Assembly (NCBI GenBank): GCA_902576375.1
Contig: CACGUZ010000003.1
Coordinates: forward strand, 62,001-126,000
DNA length: 64,000 nucleotides
Source of the DNA: an uncultured Pelagibacteraceae bacterium
Lineage (GTDB): Bacteria; Pseudomonadota; Alphaproteobacteria; Pelagibacterales; Pelagibacteraceae
Reading direction: 5' to 3'
In this document: piece by piece, positions 52,088 through 62,846 of the stretch
Layout of the letters: the number at the start of each line of letters is the position of its first letter
Numbering within the stretch: position 1 is the stretch's first letter
Translations under genes and position numbers: made by a program
Notes under the pieces: model-generated
What the model saw: only the letters and a program-made list of their open reading frames with translations
Database searches by the model: none
Told to the model about the DNA's origin: nothing

Positions 52088-53395
52088 TTAATCAAATACT
52101 AGTGGCTTACCTTCAGCCTCACCAATAATTTTACCATTTTTCATTTTAATTTTTCCATCAATAATTGTAGCTACTGGTGTCCCTTTAAATTCAAATCCAT
52201 TGAAAGGTGACCATCCACATTTACTTTCAATATTTTTGTTTTCAATAATAATTTTTTTATTCATATCTACAATTGTAAAATCACCATCATATCCCTCTTT
52301 AATAAATCCTTTGTTCTGAATTCCAAATATTTTTATTGGATTTTCACAAACAAGTTTTATTAGTTGATTTAAAGATAACTTTCCTTCATTTACATGATTT
52401 AACATAACAGGCATGAGAGTTTGAACACCTGGCATACCTGATGGAGAATTGGGGTACTCTTTATCTTTATTAACTTTTAAATGTGGTGCGTGATCTGACC
52501 CAATAGTATCATTTATATTATTTCTTACAGCGTACCACAATCGATCATAGTGAGACTTATCTCTTATTGGTGGATTCATCTGCGCGTAGGTTCCAAGTTT
52601 ATCATAACAATCAGGTGCATAAATTGTTAAATGTTGTGGCGTAATTTCAAAAGTAATATTACCTTTATGTTGAGATAAAAAATCTACTTCTTGTTTAGTG
52701 GTAATATGTAGTACGTGCGCTTTCTTGCTATATTTTTTTGCAAGTCTAACTATTCTTCTAGTTGAAGAAATTGCACACTCCTCACTTCTCCAAATAGGAT
52801 GTGAATGCACATCACCATTTTTAATTAATTTTTTATTCTTATTTAAGATTTCTTCATCCTCTGAGTGAACTGCTACTACTTTTGAACTATTTTGGAAAAC
52901 TTTGTCGATATCTTCCTCGAGTGCTACTAAAAGATTACCTGTTGAAGAACCTACAAACAATTTGATCCCACAACAGCCCTCTAAATTTTTTAACTCAGCG
53001 AGTTGACTGACGTTACCTGCTGTGGCACCAAAATAGAAAGCGTAATTGCAATACATTCTATTTTTTGCAAGATCCAATTTTCTTTGAAATTCTTTTAAGT
53101 TTGAGGTTGGAGGATTAGTGTTTGGCATTTCAAATACCGCTGTAATTCCTCCTACTACTGCCGCCCTACTTCCAGAGTGAAGATCCTCTGTATCTGTAGA
53201 ACCCGGTTCTCTAAAATGGGTCTGCGTGTCTATGCATCCAGGTAAAGTAATTTTATTTTTGGCATCATAGACTTCTTTTGCCTCCTCTGATATTTGACCA
53301 ATCTTTAATATTTTACCGTCTTTAACGGCAATATCTTTATTCTCTAGTTTCCCATCGATATAACATTGCCCATTTTTGATTATTAGATCTAACAT
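52088..53395 (-). CDS. pyrC: dihydroorotase
   Basis: Cyclises carbamoyl aspartate to dihydroorotate in pyrimidine synthesis. 435 residues, the long class I type. THFREPG (61-67) carries zinc-binding His and substrate Arg. GIKLFVGSSTG is near the metal-bridging Lys position, HVLHITT and GSDHAPH supply further ligands and the catalytic Asp. Allantoinase is a related alternative, but the context is core metabolism. Its 5' end overlaps an in-frame extension of ygfZ by 20 bp, but not the preferred ygfZ start. Confidence 0.9.
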   Translation of the reverse strand: MLDLIIKNGQCYIDGKLENKDIAVKDGKILKIGQISEEAKEVYDAKNKITLPGCIDTQTHFREPGSTDTEDLHSGSRAAVVGGITAVFEMPNTNPPTSNLKEFQRKLDLAKNRMYCNYAFYFGATAGNVSQLAELKNLEGCCGIKLFVGSSTGNLLVALEEDIDKVFQNSSKVVAVHSEDEEILNKNKKLIKNGDVHSHPIWRSEECAISSTRRIVRLAKKYSKKAHVLHITTKQEVDFLSQHKGNITFEITPQHLTIYAPDCYDKLGTYAQMNPPIRDKSHYDRLWYAVRNNINDTIGSDHAPHLKVNKDKEYPNSPSGMPGVQTLMPVMLNHVNEGKLSLNQLIKLVCENPIKIFGIQNKGFIKEGYDGDFTIVDMNKKIIIENKNIESKCGWSPFNGFEFKGTPVATIIDGKIKMKNGKIIGEAEGKPLVFD

Positions 53396-53438
53396 TTATG
53401 AAAAAAGTTATTATATTAAATTTAACGATCAATCAAAT

Positions 53439-54326
53439 ATGAATAATAGTGTTTATATATTAAAAGATAGAGCTTTACTTTATGTAAATGGCCAGGACGC
53501 TAGAGACTTCTTGCAAAATTTAATTAGCAATGACATTAATAAAGTTACAGATAATTCAAGTTGTTTTGCCTCATTATTGACTCCTCAAGGCAAGTTTCTT
53601 TATGAATTTATTGTTGTAAAGCATAAGTCAGGTTTTTTTATCGATTGTGAAAAGGCTCAATCTGAAGAAATATTGAATCAACTAAATTTATATAGAATAA
53701 GATCAAAAGTGGAAATCCTAAATCTTAGCAATGAATTTGTTGTTGCTAGTTTTGGCTATGAAAAATATTTATCATTAGATAACTCAAAAGATATTCTTGG
53801 TTTTACTATGAGATATAGAGAAGATCCAATAGTTCTAGATCCAAGAAATAAAAATTTGGGTGCTAGACTAATTATTAATTTAGAAAAACTTTATTTATCT
53901 CTAAAAAAACTTGAATTAAAAGACGATAAAATTGAGGACTATTATCATCAAAGTCATAAACTTGGGATTGTTCCAAAGAATTTAAATAAACTTAAAAATA
54001 AATTATTCGGTATTGAATGTAATTTTGAAGAACTAAATGGTATTGATTTTAAAAAAGGATGTTACGTAGGACAAGAAAATACTGCTAGAATTAAACTTAA
54101 AAATAAACTTTCTAAAAGGTTGCTGCCAGTTGAGATAATTGATGGAAAACTTAATGAAGATGAGACGGTATATTGTAATGAGATTGAAATTGGAAAAATT
54201 TTGATAAATGAAGAGTATCCGTTTGCTTTGATAAAATTTTCAAATGAAAATTTCAATAAAGATCTTACTTTAAAAAGTAAAAATGCATCATTTAAAATAT
54301 TTATACCTGAATGGCTAAAGATTTAA
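53439..54326 (+). CDS. ygfZ: folate-binding protein YgfZ/IBA57-like
   Basis: A GcvT-fold protein that helps assemble or repair 4Fe-4S clusters using folate. The family signature KGCYVGQE lies near residue 204, and LYVNGQDARDFLQNLISNDI is near the N-terminus. From the ATG at 53439 it has 295 residues. A longer frame from 53376 would run into pyrC and is rejected. It is followed by a tRNA gene on the other strand. Confidence 0.88.
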   Translation: MNNSVYILKDRALLYVNGQDARDFLQNLISNDINKVTDNSSCFASLLTPQGKFLYEFIVVKHKSGFFIDCEKAQSEEILNQLNLYRIRSKVEILNLSNEFVVASFGYEKYLSLDNSKDILGFTMRYREDPIVLDPRNKNLGARLIINLEKLYLSLKKLELKDDKIEDYYHQSHKLGIVPKNLNKLKNKLFGIECNFEELNGIDFKKGCYVGQENTARIKLKNKLSKRLLPVEIIDGKLNEDETVYCNEIEIGKILINEEYPFALIKFSNENFNKDLTLKSKNASFKIFIPEWLKI

Positions 54327-54331
54327 TTATT

Positions 54332-54417
54332 TGGTGCGGCCAGAGAGACTCGAACTCTCATGGACTAGGTCCACACGGCCCTCAACCGTGCCTGTCTACC
54401 AATTTCAGCATGGCCGC
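54332..54417 (-). tRNA. tRNA-Leu(GAG)
   Basis: An 86-base cloverleaf on the minus strand. The acceptor stem GCGGCCA pairs with TGGCCGC, the CCA end is encoded, and the anticodon stem CACGG/CCGTG closes the loop TTGAGGG, giving anticodon GAG. A long variable arm (GGAC/GTCC) is typical of leucine tRNAs, and the T arm contains GTTCGAGTC. It lies between ygfZ and nadA with no sign of integration. Confidence 0.95.
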
Positions 54418-54474
54418 AAATATGACCCACATTAAATCAATGACAAGTAGGTTTCAAATTGATAAATTTTATTT

Positions 54475-55464
54475 ATGAAATTTAATCAAGAAGTAAAATT
54501 GGCAACTGATCCAATTTATAAGAAGATTTCAAAAGTTATGCCTGAAATTGAGTGGGCAGTTCATGCTCCTTATATTCATAAAATTAATAAATTAAAAAAA
54601 GAGAAGAATGCAGTAATACTTGCTCATAACTATCAAACTCCAGAAATTTATCACGGCATTGCAGATTTTTCTGCAGACTCTTTAGCTCTTGCCGTTGAAG
54701 CATCTAAAACCTCGGCAGATATAATTGTTATGGCTGGAGTTCACTTCATGGCTGAGACTGCAAAATTAATGAGTCCAAATAAAAAAGTTTTATTACCAGA
54801 CATGAAAGCGGGTTGTTCATTATCCTCTTCAATTACAGGTAAAGATGTAAGGTTGTTAAAAGAAAAGTATCCAGGAGTTCCTGTTGTCTCATATGTAAAT
54901 ACATCCGCTGATGTAAAAGCAGAAACAGATGTATGTTGTACATCAGCTAATGCAGTTAAAATTGTAAAATCCTTAGGTGTGAAAAAAGTTATTTTTTTGC
55001 CTGACGACTATTTAGCAAAATATGTTGCCTCACAAACCGATGTTGAAATTATTTCATGGAAAGGAATTTGTATTGTTCATGATCAATTCAATGAAAACGA
55101 GATTAAAAATATAAGGAAAAATAATCCTGGGATTAAAATAATTGCACACCCAGAATGTCCTCCAGAAGTGATTAAAGCAAGTGATTTTGCAGGATCAACA
55201 TCGGGAATGATTAATTATGTTAAAGATAATCAGCCGAAAAAAGTAATGATGGTAACTGAATGTTCTATGAGTGATAACATTCAAGTGGAAAATCCAAACG
55301 TAGAATTTATAAGACCATGCAATATGTGTCCGCATATGAAAAAAATCACTTTGCCAAAAATTTTAGACTGTTTAGAGAATGAAACTGGTGAAATTATCAT
55401 GGACCAAGAAACAATTGATAAAGCTAGATTGTCAGTAGAAAAAATGGTTGCTATCGGTAGATAA
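54475..55464 (+). CDS. nadA: quinolinate synthase
   Basis: Condenses iminoaspartate and dihydroxyacetone phosphate to quinolinate in NAD synthesis. 329 residues. Candidate 4Fe-4S cluster cysteines are in AGCSLSS, TECSM and CNMCPHMK. Other motifs are AHNYQTPEIYH, PDDYLAKYV and HPECPPEV. It lies six bases upstream of nadC, so the two consecutive enzymes are co-transcribed. No nadB is in the window. Confidence 0.96.
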   Translation: MKFNQEVKLATDPIYKKISKVMPEIEWAVHAPYIHKINKLKKEKNAVILAHNYQTPEIYHGIADFSADSLALAVEASKTSADIIVMAGVHFMAETAKLMSPNKKVLLPDMKAGCSLSSSITGKDVRLLKEKYPGVPVVSYVNTSADVKAETDVCCTSANAVKIVKSLGVKKVIFLPDDYLAKYVASQTDVEIISWKGICIVHDQFNENEIKNIRKNNPGIKIIAHPECPPEVIKASDFAGSTSGMINYVKDNQPKKVMMVTECSMSDNIQVENPNVEFIRPCNMCPHMKKITLPKILDCLENETGEIIMDQETIDKARLSVEKMVAIGR

Positions 55465-55470
55465 CACTTC

Positions 55471-56304
55471 GTGTCAAAAATTAAATTAAGTGAAACGTTT
55501 ATCAAAGATAGAGTAAAACTTGCACTTACCGAAGATTTGTATCCTTACGGAGATATAACATCTAACCTCATAAACAATAATAAAATTATTGAGGCGAAAA
55601 TAATTTCTAATCAAAAAGCAGTTGTTGCAGGTTTGTTATTTGTAAAACACTCTTTTAAGCAAGTTGACAAAAAAATTAAATTTATATTAAAAAAAAAAGA
55701 TGGGTCCACAGTCAAAAAAAATTCTGTAATAGCATTAATAAAAGGTCAAGCTAACTCTATAATGATTGCAGAAAGGGTTGCATTAAATTTTTTATCCCAT
55801 ATTTCAGGAATAGCTACAAAAACAAATCAATTTGTAAAATTAGCTGGAAAAAAATGTAAAATTTGCTGCACCAGAAAGACTTTACCGAATTATAGGGTTA
55901 TTCAAAAATACGCAGTTAAATTAGGAGGTGGTACAAATCATAGATTTAATTTAAGTGATGAATTTTTGATAAAAGATAATCATATCGCTAGTTCTGATTT
56001 AAAAGAATTAGTTTCATTAGCAATAAAAAACAAAAAAGGAAAAAAAATTACAGTTGAAGTGGATAATTTAAAGCAACTGAAAAAGATTATTGGTCTTAAA
56101 TTTAATACTATTTTGTTTGATAATATGAGTATTAAAAATCTTAGAGCAGGTGTAAAACTAGTTAAAAAATATTATGAAACAGAAGCCTCAGGGAATATAA
56201 ATCTTAAAACTGTAAAATCTGTTGCTGCAACTGGGGTAGATAGAATTTCAATTGGAAGCATCACTCATAGCGCCTCAGCTATAGATTTCAAACTAGAAAT
56301 CTAG
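55471..56304 (+). CDS. nadC: nicotinate-nucleotide diphosphorylase (carboxylating)
   Basis: Makes nicotinate mononucleotide from quinolinate and PRPP. 277 residues with EDLYPYGDITS (17-27), CCTRKTLPNYRVIQKYAV and GGGTNHRFNLSD for substrate binding, IKDNH, and the C-terminal DRISIGSITHSA phosphate site. The start is GTG. It follows nadA directly. The 12 bp palindrome AAATCTAGATTT lies across its stop. Confidence 0.95.
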   Translation: MSKIKLSETFIKDRVKLALTEDLYPYGDITSNLINNNKIIEAKIISNQKAVVAGLLFVKHSFKQVDKKIKFILKKKDGSTVKKNSVIALIKGQANSIMIAERVALNFLSHISGIATKTNQFVKLAGKKCKICCTRKTLPNYRVIQKYAVKLGGGTNHRFNLSDEFLIKDNHIASSDLKELVSLAIKNKKGKKITVEVDNLKQLKKIIGLKFNTILFDNMSIKNLRAGVKLVKKYYETEASGNINLKTVKSVAATGVDRISIGSITHSASAIDFKLEI

Positions 56305-56324
56305 ATTTAGATTATTTGATTTTT

Positions 56325-58991
56325 TTAATTTTTATTTTTCGTGAGTTCAGCCTGTGCCGCTGCTAATCTAGCTATTGGAACTCTGTAAGGTGAACAGGAA
56401 ACATAATTAAGCCCAGCTTTTGAACAAAATTTAATACTCCTTGGATCACCACCATGTTCACCACATATACCTAGCTTAATTTTTTTATTTTGTTTTTTTC
56501 CTTTAGAAACCGCTATTTCGACTAAATCTTTCACTCCGTCATCAATGGATACAAACGGATCAATAGTAAAAATCTTATTATCTATATAATCATTTAAAAA
56601 TTTACCGCTATCGTCTCTACTTATTCCAAAAGTTGTTTGTGTTAAATCATTTGTGCCAAAACTAAAGAATTCAGCATGTTTTGCAATATCATCAGCCTTA
56701 ATTGCTGCTCTAGGTAACTCAATCATTGTACCCACAAGAAATTCAATTTTAGTTTTATTTTCTTTTTGAACTTTTCTTGCAGTATTGATTACTAAATCTT
56801 TCATTATTTTAATCTCGGCTTCAGTAGAAACTAAAGGAATCATTATCTCGGGAAAAGCAAATTTTTGTTTGTTTTTTTTTAAGTCTGCAAGAGCCTCGAA
56901 TATCGCTCTACATTGCATCTCATAAATTTCAGGAAATGAAATGCCAAGTCTACAACCTCTATGTCCTAACATTGGATTTTGTTCATGAAGTTCTTCAATC
57001 CTGCTTTTAATATCTTTTTTGTCTGATCCAACAACATTAGCTACTTCAGAAATTTCTTTATCAGATTTCGGTAAAAATTCATGTAATGGTGGATCTAATA
57101 ATCTTACCGTAACTGGAAGACCATGCATAATCTTAAATATCTCCATAAAATCTTTTTTTTGATGTGGTAGAATCTTTTTTAAAGCGTTAGATCTATCATC
57201 TAGCGTTTTTGATAAAATCATTTCTCGTACTGATAAAATTCTTTCCTCATCAAAAAACATATGTTCGGTCCTACAAAGTCCAATTCCCTCTGCACCAAAA
57301 TCTCTGGCTGTTTTAGTGTCTAGAGGAGTCTCAGAGTTAGTTCGTACTTTAAGTTTTCTAATTTTATCAGCCCAGCTCATCAATTTTGAAAAATCTCCTG
57401 ATATCTCAGGTTTTATAGTTGGAACTGTACCTAAAATTATTCTTCCCGTAGAACCATCAATAGTAATTGTTTCACCTTCTTTGATCTCAGCCGAGGATGT
57501 TTTAAAGACTTTTTTATCGTAATTAATTTCAATTTCACTTGAACCAGAAACACAAGGTCTTCCCATTCCCCTGGCTACAACTGCAGCATGACTAGTCATA
57601 CCTCCTCTTGAAGTTAAAATTCCCTTCGCAGCGTGCATTCCTTGAATATCTTCTGGAGAAGTTTCAACTCTAACTAAAATTGTATCTTGCATCATATCAT
57701 TTAATCTTTCAGCCTCCTCTGAACTGAAAACTACTTTTCCACTTACGGCACCAGGAGACGCTGGAAGACCGTTTGCTATAACTTTGATTGTACTTCTCTC
57801 ATCTAAAGTAGGATGCAAAAGCGTGTCTAAAGAGTTGGGATCAACTCTTAAAACAGCATCATTTTTATTGATTAACTTTTCTCTAACCATATCAACAGCA
57901 ATTTTTACTGCTGATTTTGATGTTCTTTTTCCAGATCGAGTTTGTAATATCCAAAGTTTATTACTTTCAACAGTGAATTCCACATCTTGCATATCCTTAT
58001 AATGTTTCTCTAGTTTTTTTAAAATTTTATTTAATTCTTGATATACTTCTGGCATCGACTCTTCCATAGATGCATCATCAACTTTAGCCTCTTTTCTTGC
58101 CTTCTTTGTAATGTACTGTGGAGTTCTTGTTCCAGCTACAACATCTTCTCCCTGAGCATTAATCAAATATTCTCCATAAATATCATTTGACCCATCTGAA
58201 GGGTTTCTAGTGAAGACAACTCCTGTTGCACAATCATTACCCATATTTCCAAAAACCATAGATTGAACATTGACAGCTGTTCCCCATTCAGAAGGAATTT
58301 GATTCAACTTTCTGTAAACTTTCGCTCTTTTGCTCTCCCAAGATAAAAATACAGCACTTATTGCCCCGAATAATTGATGATAAACATCTTGAGGAAAATC
58401 TTTACTAGTCTTTTCTTTAACTACATTCTTAAAATCATTTATTAAACCATCCCAATCCTCTTCATCGAGATCCGTATCAAGCAATACACCTTTTGTTAAC
58501 TTATAATTTTCTATCAATTCCTCAAAATTGTAACTTTCAACACCCATAACTACATTTCCGTACATCTGAATGAATCTTCTATAGCTATCTTTCGCAAATC
58601 TTCCGTTGGATGTTCTATTAGCCAAAGCAACAACTGTTTTGTCATTTAGACCTAAATTCAAAATTGTATCCATCATACCTGGCATTGAAACTCTTGCTCC
58701 AGATCGAACTGATAAAAGAAGAGGATTTTTTAAATCTCCAAATTTTTTTGATACATCTTTTTCTATTGATTTAATTTCTTTTTTAATTTGGCTAATTAAT
58801 TTGGAATTTAATTTTTTTTTATCCTTATAAAAAATTTCGCACACTTTTGTTGAGATAGTAAAACCAGGAGGTACTGGTAAACCCATTCTTCCCATTTCAG
58901 ATAAATTTGCTCCCTTACCACCTAAAAAATTTTTTGGATCTTTTATTTTTTTTGAATCTTTACACTTAAAATTAAGAATTAAATTATTCAT
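56325..58991 (-). CDS. ppdK: pyruvate, phosphate dikinase
   Basis: Interconverts pyruvate, ATP and phosphate with PEP, AMP and pyrophosphate. 888 residues: N-terminal ATP-grasp domain (GGKGANLSEMGRMGLPVPPG), the phosphohistidine domain with GGMTSHAAVVARGMG, and the C-terminal TIM barrel with GICGEHGGDP and SCSPYRVP. It connects gluconeogenesis to the PEP carboxylase elsewhere in the window. It overlaps glyS by eight bases, an uncommon pairing. Confidence 0.97.
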   Translation of the reverse strand: MNNLILNFKCKDSKKIKDPKNFLGGKGANLSEMGRMGLPVPPGFTISTKVCEIFYKDKKKLNSKLISQIKKEIKSIEKDVSKKFGDLKNPLLLSVRSGARVSMPGMMDTILNLGLNDKTVVALANRTSNGRFAKDSYRRFIQMYGNVVMGVESYNFEELIENYKLTKGVLLDTDLDEEDWDGLINDFKNVVKEKTSKDFPQDVYHQLFGAISAVFLSWESKRAKVYRKLNQIPSEWGTAVNVQSMVFGNMGNDCATGVVFTRNPSDGSNDIYGEYLINAQGEDVVAGTRTPQYITKKARKEAKVDDASMEESMPEVYQELNKILKKLEKHYKDMQDVEFTVESNKLWILQTRSGKRTSKSAVKIAVDMVREKLINKNDAVLRVDPNSLDTLLHPTLDERSTIKVIANGLPASPGAVSGKVVFSSEEAERLNDMMQDTILVRVETSPEDIQGMHAAKGILTSRGGMTSHAAVVARGMGRPCVSGSSEIEINYDKKVFKTSSAEIKEGETITIDGSTGRIILGTVPTIKPEISGDFSKLMSWADKIRKLKVRTNSETPLDTKTARDFGAEGIGLCRTEHMFFDEERILSVREMILSKTLDDRSNALKKILPHQKKDFMEIFKIMHGLPVTVRLLDPPLHEFLPKSDKEISEVANVVGSDKKDIKSRIEELHEQNPMLGHRGCRLGISFPEIYEMQCRAIFEALADLKKNKQKFAFPEIMIPLVSTEAEIKIMKDLVINTARKVQKENKTKIEFLVGTMIELPRAAIKADDIAKHAEFFSFGTNDLTQTTFGISRDDSGKFLNDYIDNKIFTIDPFVSIDDGVKDLVEIAVSKGKKQNKKIKLGICGEHGGDPRSIKFCSKAGLNYVSCSPYRVPIARLAAAQAELTKNKN

Positions 58992-61056
58992 TATGAGCTT
59001 TTAAAAATCGAAAATTTATATAATTTTGAAACGTTTTACATAACATATTAATAAGTTCCAAACGATTTTTTCTTAAAGTTTCATTATCTTCATTAACTTT
59101 TACATTATCAAAAAATTCGAAAACTTCTTTTTTAGTTTCAGCTAAAATTGATAATGATTTTTCACAATTTTCATCATTGTTTATGGTAGAATAATATTTT
59201 TTAATATCATTAATTTTTTTATATAAATTTTTTTCAAAGTCACTTTTAAAAATACCAGGATCAGTTGTATCATTTATTTCAATCTCATTATTTTTCATCT
59301 CATGATCTAAAATGTTTGATGCTCTTTTATAACTTGAATTAATGTCTATACCAATTTGGGTGTTAATTACCTTATTAAGACATTTTGCTTTTTCAAAAGA
59401 CGAAAATAAATTATTCAATGAAAAGGATGATAAAGTGGCCTCAATTATATCATAACGTATTTCTTTGTCTTTAAGGTAGTATCTAAACCTATCTTTTAAA
59501 AAATCCTGTAATTCTTTTTGTAAATCTTTGTTTTCAAGAATGTATCCTTGGTCATCGTAAAGGCGTGAGGAATAATTCAAAAGATCATTTATTTTCAAAT
59601 TCTTTCTATTTTCTATAATGGTTCTTATAATACCTAAAGCAACTCTCCTCAATGCTAATGGATCCTTTGAACTTGTAGGTCTCTCGTTAATACCAAAAAA
59701 ACCCACTAAAGTATCAATCTTATCTGTAATTGATATCGTGACACTGAATGGTTTTTTTGGAACTATTGAATTGAGTCCAATTGGTAAATATTGCTGAGAG
59801 ATAGCTAAAGAAATATCTTTGTCAAATCCTTGATATTCAGAAAAGTACCCTCCCATAAGTCCCTGAAGTTCAGGAAATTCACCAACAAGATCAGAAGTAA
59901 GATCAGTCTTACAAATTGATGCTAACAATTCTACTTTCTCTTTACTAATTAACAATTCATCTGAAATCATTCCACCAATTTTTCTCATTCGTTGGACTTT
60001 GTCGAAATATGATCCAAGCCCTTTAAAAAAATTCATTGATTTTAATTCTGACACTTTTTTTACTAAATTTTGAGTTTTATCTTTATTCCAAAAAAATTCT
60101 GCATCACTTAATCTTGCATCAACTACTCTTTCATTACCTATTTTAATGAGACCTTTTTTGTCTTTTTTATTCGTTACAATTAAAAATTCATTTGTAATTT
60201 CATTTTTATCATTAAATGTTGGAAAATATTTCTGGTGAGACTCCATTGTTAGGGTCAAAATCTCTTTAGGAACTGATAAAAATTTTTTATCAAATTTGCA
60301 CAATAAAATATTTGGGTTATCTACTAAATTTACAACCTCATCCATTAATTTAGGATTTTCATTAATTTTTAACCCTTTTTTCCCTAATATCTTTAAAAAA
60401 GATTTATTGATTATTTTTAATCTTTTATTTTGATTAACGATAACTCCATTATCTTCAAAAAATTTTTCATATTTCTTAAAATTTTCAAAAGATCTTTTTT
60501 TTTCCTCAAAATCTTTATCTAAAAAAGTCAAATTAGAGGAAGCTAAATGATGAAATTTAAAACTTAAAACTTTTTTATCAAATATTGATAAAATTGATTT
60601 TAATGGTCTTCCCCAATTTAAATCAAATTCACCCCATTTCATTGATTTTTTCCATTGATAGTTACTCAAAATTTTTGGAATGAATTCAGTGAGTAAATCA
60701 TGTGTTTTTAATGAGGTTGCTACAGTTTTGTAAAAATAAAATTCATCCTTTTCAGTTTTTTTTTTTAATAAATCCCTTTTGTTAATTTTGTTTGATCTCA
60801 AAAAACCCTCCAACGCTTGTTCAGGAGCGTTAGTTTTAGGGCCTCTAATCTCTTTAGATTTAATTTTAATTTGTTTATCTAGGCCTTCAAAAACTATAAC
60901 TAACCTATTTGGAGTTGAAAAAGAAAAATTTTTTTTTGATCTTATTGATTTTTCCTCAAATAAATTTTTAAAATCTTCTAAAATTTTTTCTCTTAAATTT
61001 TTTTGAAGCCCAGCAGGAATTTCTTCACTAAATAGCTCTAAAAAAAATTCTGACAT
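58984..61056 (-). CDS. glyS: glycyl-tRNA synthetase beta subunit
   Basis: The tRNA-recognition subunit of the heterotetrameric bacterial glycyl-tRNA synthetase. 690 residues. It begins FFLELFSEEIPAGLQ, has EFPELQGLMGGYFSEYQGFD and DKIDTLVGFF (HD-like region) in the middle, and an anticodon-binding domain at the C-terminus. It follows glyQ after one base and overlaps ppdK by eight bases. Confidence 0.96.
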   Translation of the reverse strand: MSEFFLELFSEEIPAGLQKNLREKILEDFKNLFEEKSIRSKKNFSFSTPNRLVIVFEGLDKQIKIKSKEIRGPKTNAPEQALEGFLRSNKINKRDLLKKKTEKDEFYFYKTVATSLKTHDLLTEFIPKILSNYQWKKSMKWGEFDLNWGRPLKSILSIFDKKVLSFKFHHLASSNLTFLDKDFEEKKRSFENFKKYEKFFEDNGVIVNQNKRLKIINKSFLKILGKKGLKINENPKLMDEVVNLVDNPNILLCKFDKKFLSVPKEILTLTMESHQKYFPTFNDKNEITNEFLIVTNKKDKKGLIKIGNERVVDARLSDAEFFWNKDKTQNLVKKVSELKSMNFFKGLGSYFDKVQRMRKIGGMISDELLISKEKVELLASICKTDLTSDLVGEFPELQGLMGGYFSEYQGFDKDISLAISQQYLPIGLNSIVPKKPFSVTISITDKIDTLVGFFGINERPTSSKDPLALRRVALGIIRTIIENRKNLKINDLLNYSSRLYDDQGYILENKDLQKELQDFLKDRFRYYLKDKEIRYDIIEATLSSFSLNNLFSSFEKAKCLNKVINTQIGIDINSSYKRASNILDHEMKNNEIEINDTTDPGIFKSDFEKNLYKKINDIKKYYSTINNDENCEKSLSILAETKKEVFEFFDNVKVNEDNETLRKNRLELINMLCKTFQNYINFRFLKAHNE

Positions 61057-61057
61057 T

Positions 61058-61939
61058 CTATGTTTGCGACTGTACCCAAATTGTAGCAGCTTGTTTTGTG
61101 ATTTCTCTTATTCGACCAATGTATTCTGCTCTTTGCGCAACGCTAATTGCTCCACGAGCATCTAATACGTTAAATATATGACTAGCTTTCAAACATTGAT
61201 CGTATGCAGGTAAAGATATATTTTTTTGAACTAATGATTTTGCTTCACTCTCATGCATATCAAAAATTTTAAATAAATTTTCTGTATTAGCATGCTCAAA
61301 GTTATAAGCTGAAAATTCTTTTTCCGATTGATGAAAAACTTCCCTGTAATCAATACCTTCATCATTCCAAACTAAGTCATAAACGTTTTTTTTCTGCTGG
61401 GTAAACATACAAATTCTTTCAAGGCCGTAAGTTATCTCCACTGAAACTGGTTTACATTCAAAACCTGCCATTTGTTGAAAATATGTAAATTGAGATATTT
61501 CCATTCCATCACACCAAACTTCCCATCCAAGACCTGCAGCTCCTAGAGTTGGGCTTTCCCAATCATCTTCAACAAATCTAATATCGTGTTCTTTATGATT
61601 AATTCCTATTACCGACAAACTATTCAAATAAAGTTTTTTAATATTAATTGGAGAGGGTTTTATTATAACTTGAAATTGATAATAATGCTGAAGTCTGTTT
61701 GGATTATCTCCATATCTTCCATCTGTAGGTCTTCGTGAAGGTTGGACATACGCTGCTTTCCATGGCTTAGGCCCAAGAGATCTTAGAGTAGTAGCTGGAT
61801 GAAATGTTCCAGCTCCAACTTCCATATCATAAGGTTGTAAAATTACACACCCATTTTTACTCCAAAACTTTTGAAGATTTATAATTGTATCTTGGAAAGT
61901 TTGAAATTTTGGTTTTTTTTTTGTTTTTTTAGAGGCCAT
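61058..61939 (-). CDS. glyQ: glycyl-tRNA synthetase alpha subunit
   Basis: The catalytic class II subunit that activates glycine. 293 residues with [20 protein letters not shown] (about 24-43), [20 protein letters not shown] (motif 2) and YGLERICMF (motif 3). An in-frame start inside the S49 peptidase gene gives an 11-base overlap. The gene order glyQ-glyS is conserved widely. Confidence 0.97.
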   Translation of the reverse strand: MASKKTKKKPKFQTFQDTIINLQKFWSKNGCVILQPYDMEVGAGTFHPATTLRSLGPKPWKAAYVQPSRRPTDGRYGDNPNRLQHYYQFQVIIKPSPINIKKLYLNSLSVIGINHKEHDIRFVEDDWESPTLGAAGLGWEVWCDGMEISQFTYFQQMAGFECKPVSVEITYGLERICMFTQQKKNVYDLVWNDEGIDYREVFHQSEKEFSAYNFEHANTENLFKIFDMHESEAKSLVQKNISLPAYDQCLKASHIFNVLDARGAISVAQRAEYIGRIREITKQAATIWVQSQT

Positions 61940-62735
61940 ATTTTTGCCAAACTGATTTTTCCTCTAATATGTTCGCTAATTGATCGACATGATCATTTGA
62001 AGACGATAATTTTTTACTAAGCCAACTTTTTGATTTTTCAAATTTTTTAATAACAACGTCTTCTCCAAATTTTTCTCTTAATATCTGATTTGCATTTCCT
62101 ATATCATCTATCAAACCAAGATCTTTAGCTTTTCTACCTGACCAAAATTCACCTGAAAATAATTCTACTTCAGATTTTTTAAGTTTTAATGACCTGCTTT
62201 TTTCGACCACCTCTATGAAATCTTTATGTAGATCTAATTGTATATTTTTTAATCTTTCGATATCTTCCTTTTTTTCATCTAGAAATGGGTCTAATGTACT
62301 TTTATTTTTCCCAGCAGTATGCACTCTTCTCTCAACACCTATCTTTTTTATCAATTCTGTAAAACCAAAAGAAGAGTAGATTACTCCTATTGAGCCTATT
62401 ATTGAACTTGAGTTCGCATAAATTTCATCTCCAGCACAAGCTATTAGATATCCGCCTGAGGCTGCTACATCTTCGGCAAAAACTATTACTTTTTTTTTAT
62501 TTTTTTTTGCCTGTTGTCTAATTAAGCTGTAAATTAAATGTGATTGAACAGGAGAACCTCCGGGTGAGTTTATTGTTATAGCGACACATGGTGCTTTTTT
62601 AAGAGAAAATGCTTTTGTAATAATGTCTTCTTGACCAGAAAAATCTATACCTTGTTTAAATTTCCCTACATTCCCAATAACTCCAATTAGTTTAATATGT
62701 GGAATAATTTTTTTTTTTTTAAAAAAAGAGAGCAT
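61929..62735 (-). CDS. S49-family serine peptidase (SppA/SohB-like, short form)
   Basis: 268 residues of a signal-peptide-peptidase-like enzyme with a ClpP-like fold. INSPGGSP (55-62), EDVAASGGY with nucleophile Ser93, GSIGVI (114-119), and Lys145 in [11 protein letters not shown] as the general base. There is no long transmembrane anchor, only a basic N-terminus. The single-domain length contrasts with about 600 residues of E. coli SppA. It starts the operon that continues into glyQ, glyS and ppdK. Confidence 0.87.
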   Translation of the reverse strand: MLSFFKKKKIIPHIKLIGVIGNVGKFKQGIDFSGQEDIITKAFSLKKAPCVAITINSPGGSPVQSHLIYSLIRQQAKKNKKKVIVFAEDVAASGGYLIACAGDEIYANSSSIIGSIGVIYSSFGFTELIKKIGVERRVHTAGKNKSTLDPFLDEKKEDIERLKNIQLDLHKDFIEVVEKSRSLKLKKSEVELFSGEFWSGRKAKDLGLIDDIGNANQILREKFGEDVVIKKFEKSKSWLSKKLSSSNDHVDQLANILEEKSVWQKYGL

Positions 62736-62846
62736 TTTTAATATTTATAGAATTTTTTTGAATATAAAGACACCTTATAATTGAAGATTCAGGTGCGTCA
62801 ATTGATAAGTATAAAAAGCAACCTATTATACTAATTTGCTGAATTA

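Noticed and set aside
53376-53438. Extended ygfZ N-terminus of 21 residues
   Set aside because: It would run into the pyrC start on the other strand and adds a stretch with no family similarity.
54332-54417. tRNA-Leu as an integration site
   Set aside because: Core genes flank it on both sides, with no integrase and no duplicated tRNA end visible nearby.
56293-56304. AAATCTAGATTT palindrome at the nadC stop as terminator
   Set aside because: A 12 bp palindrome with no loop makes a poor RNA hairpin, and the T-rich tract after it is interrupted.
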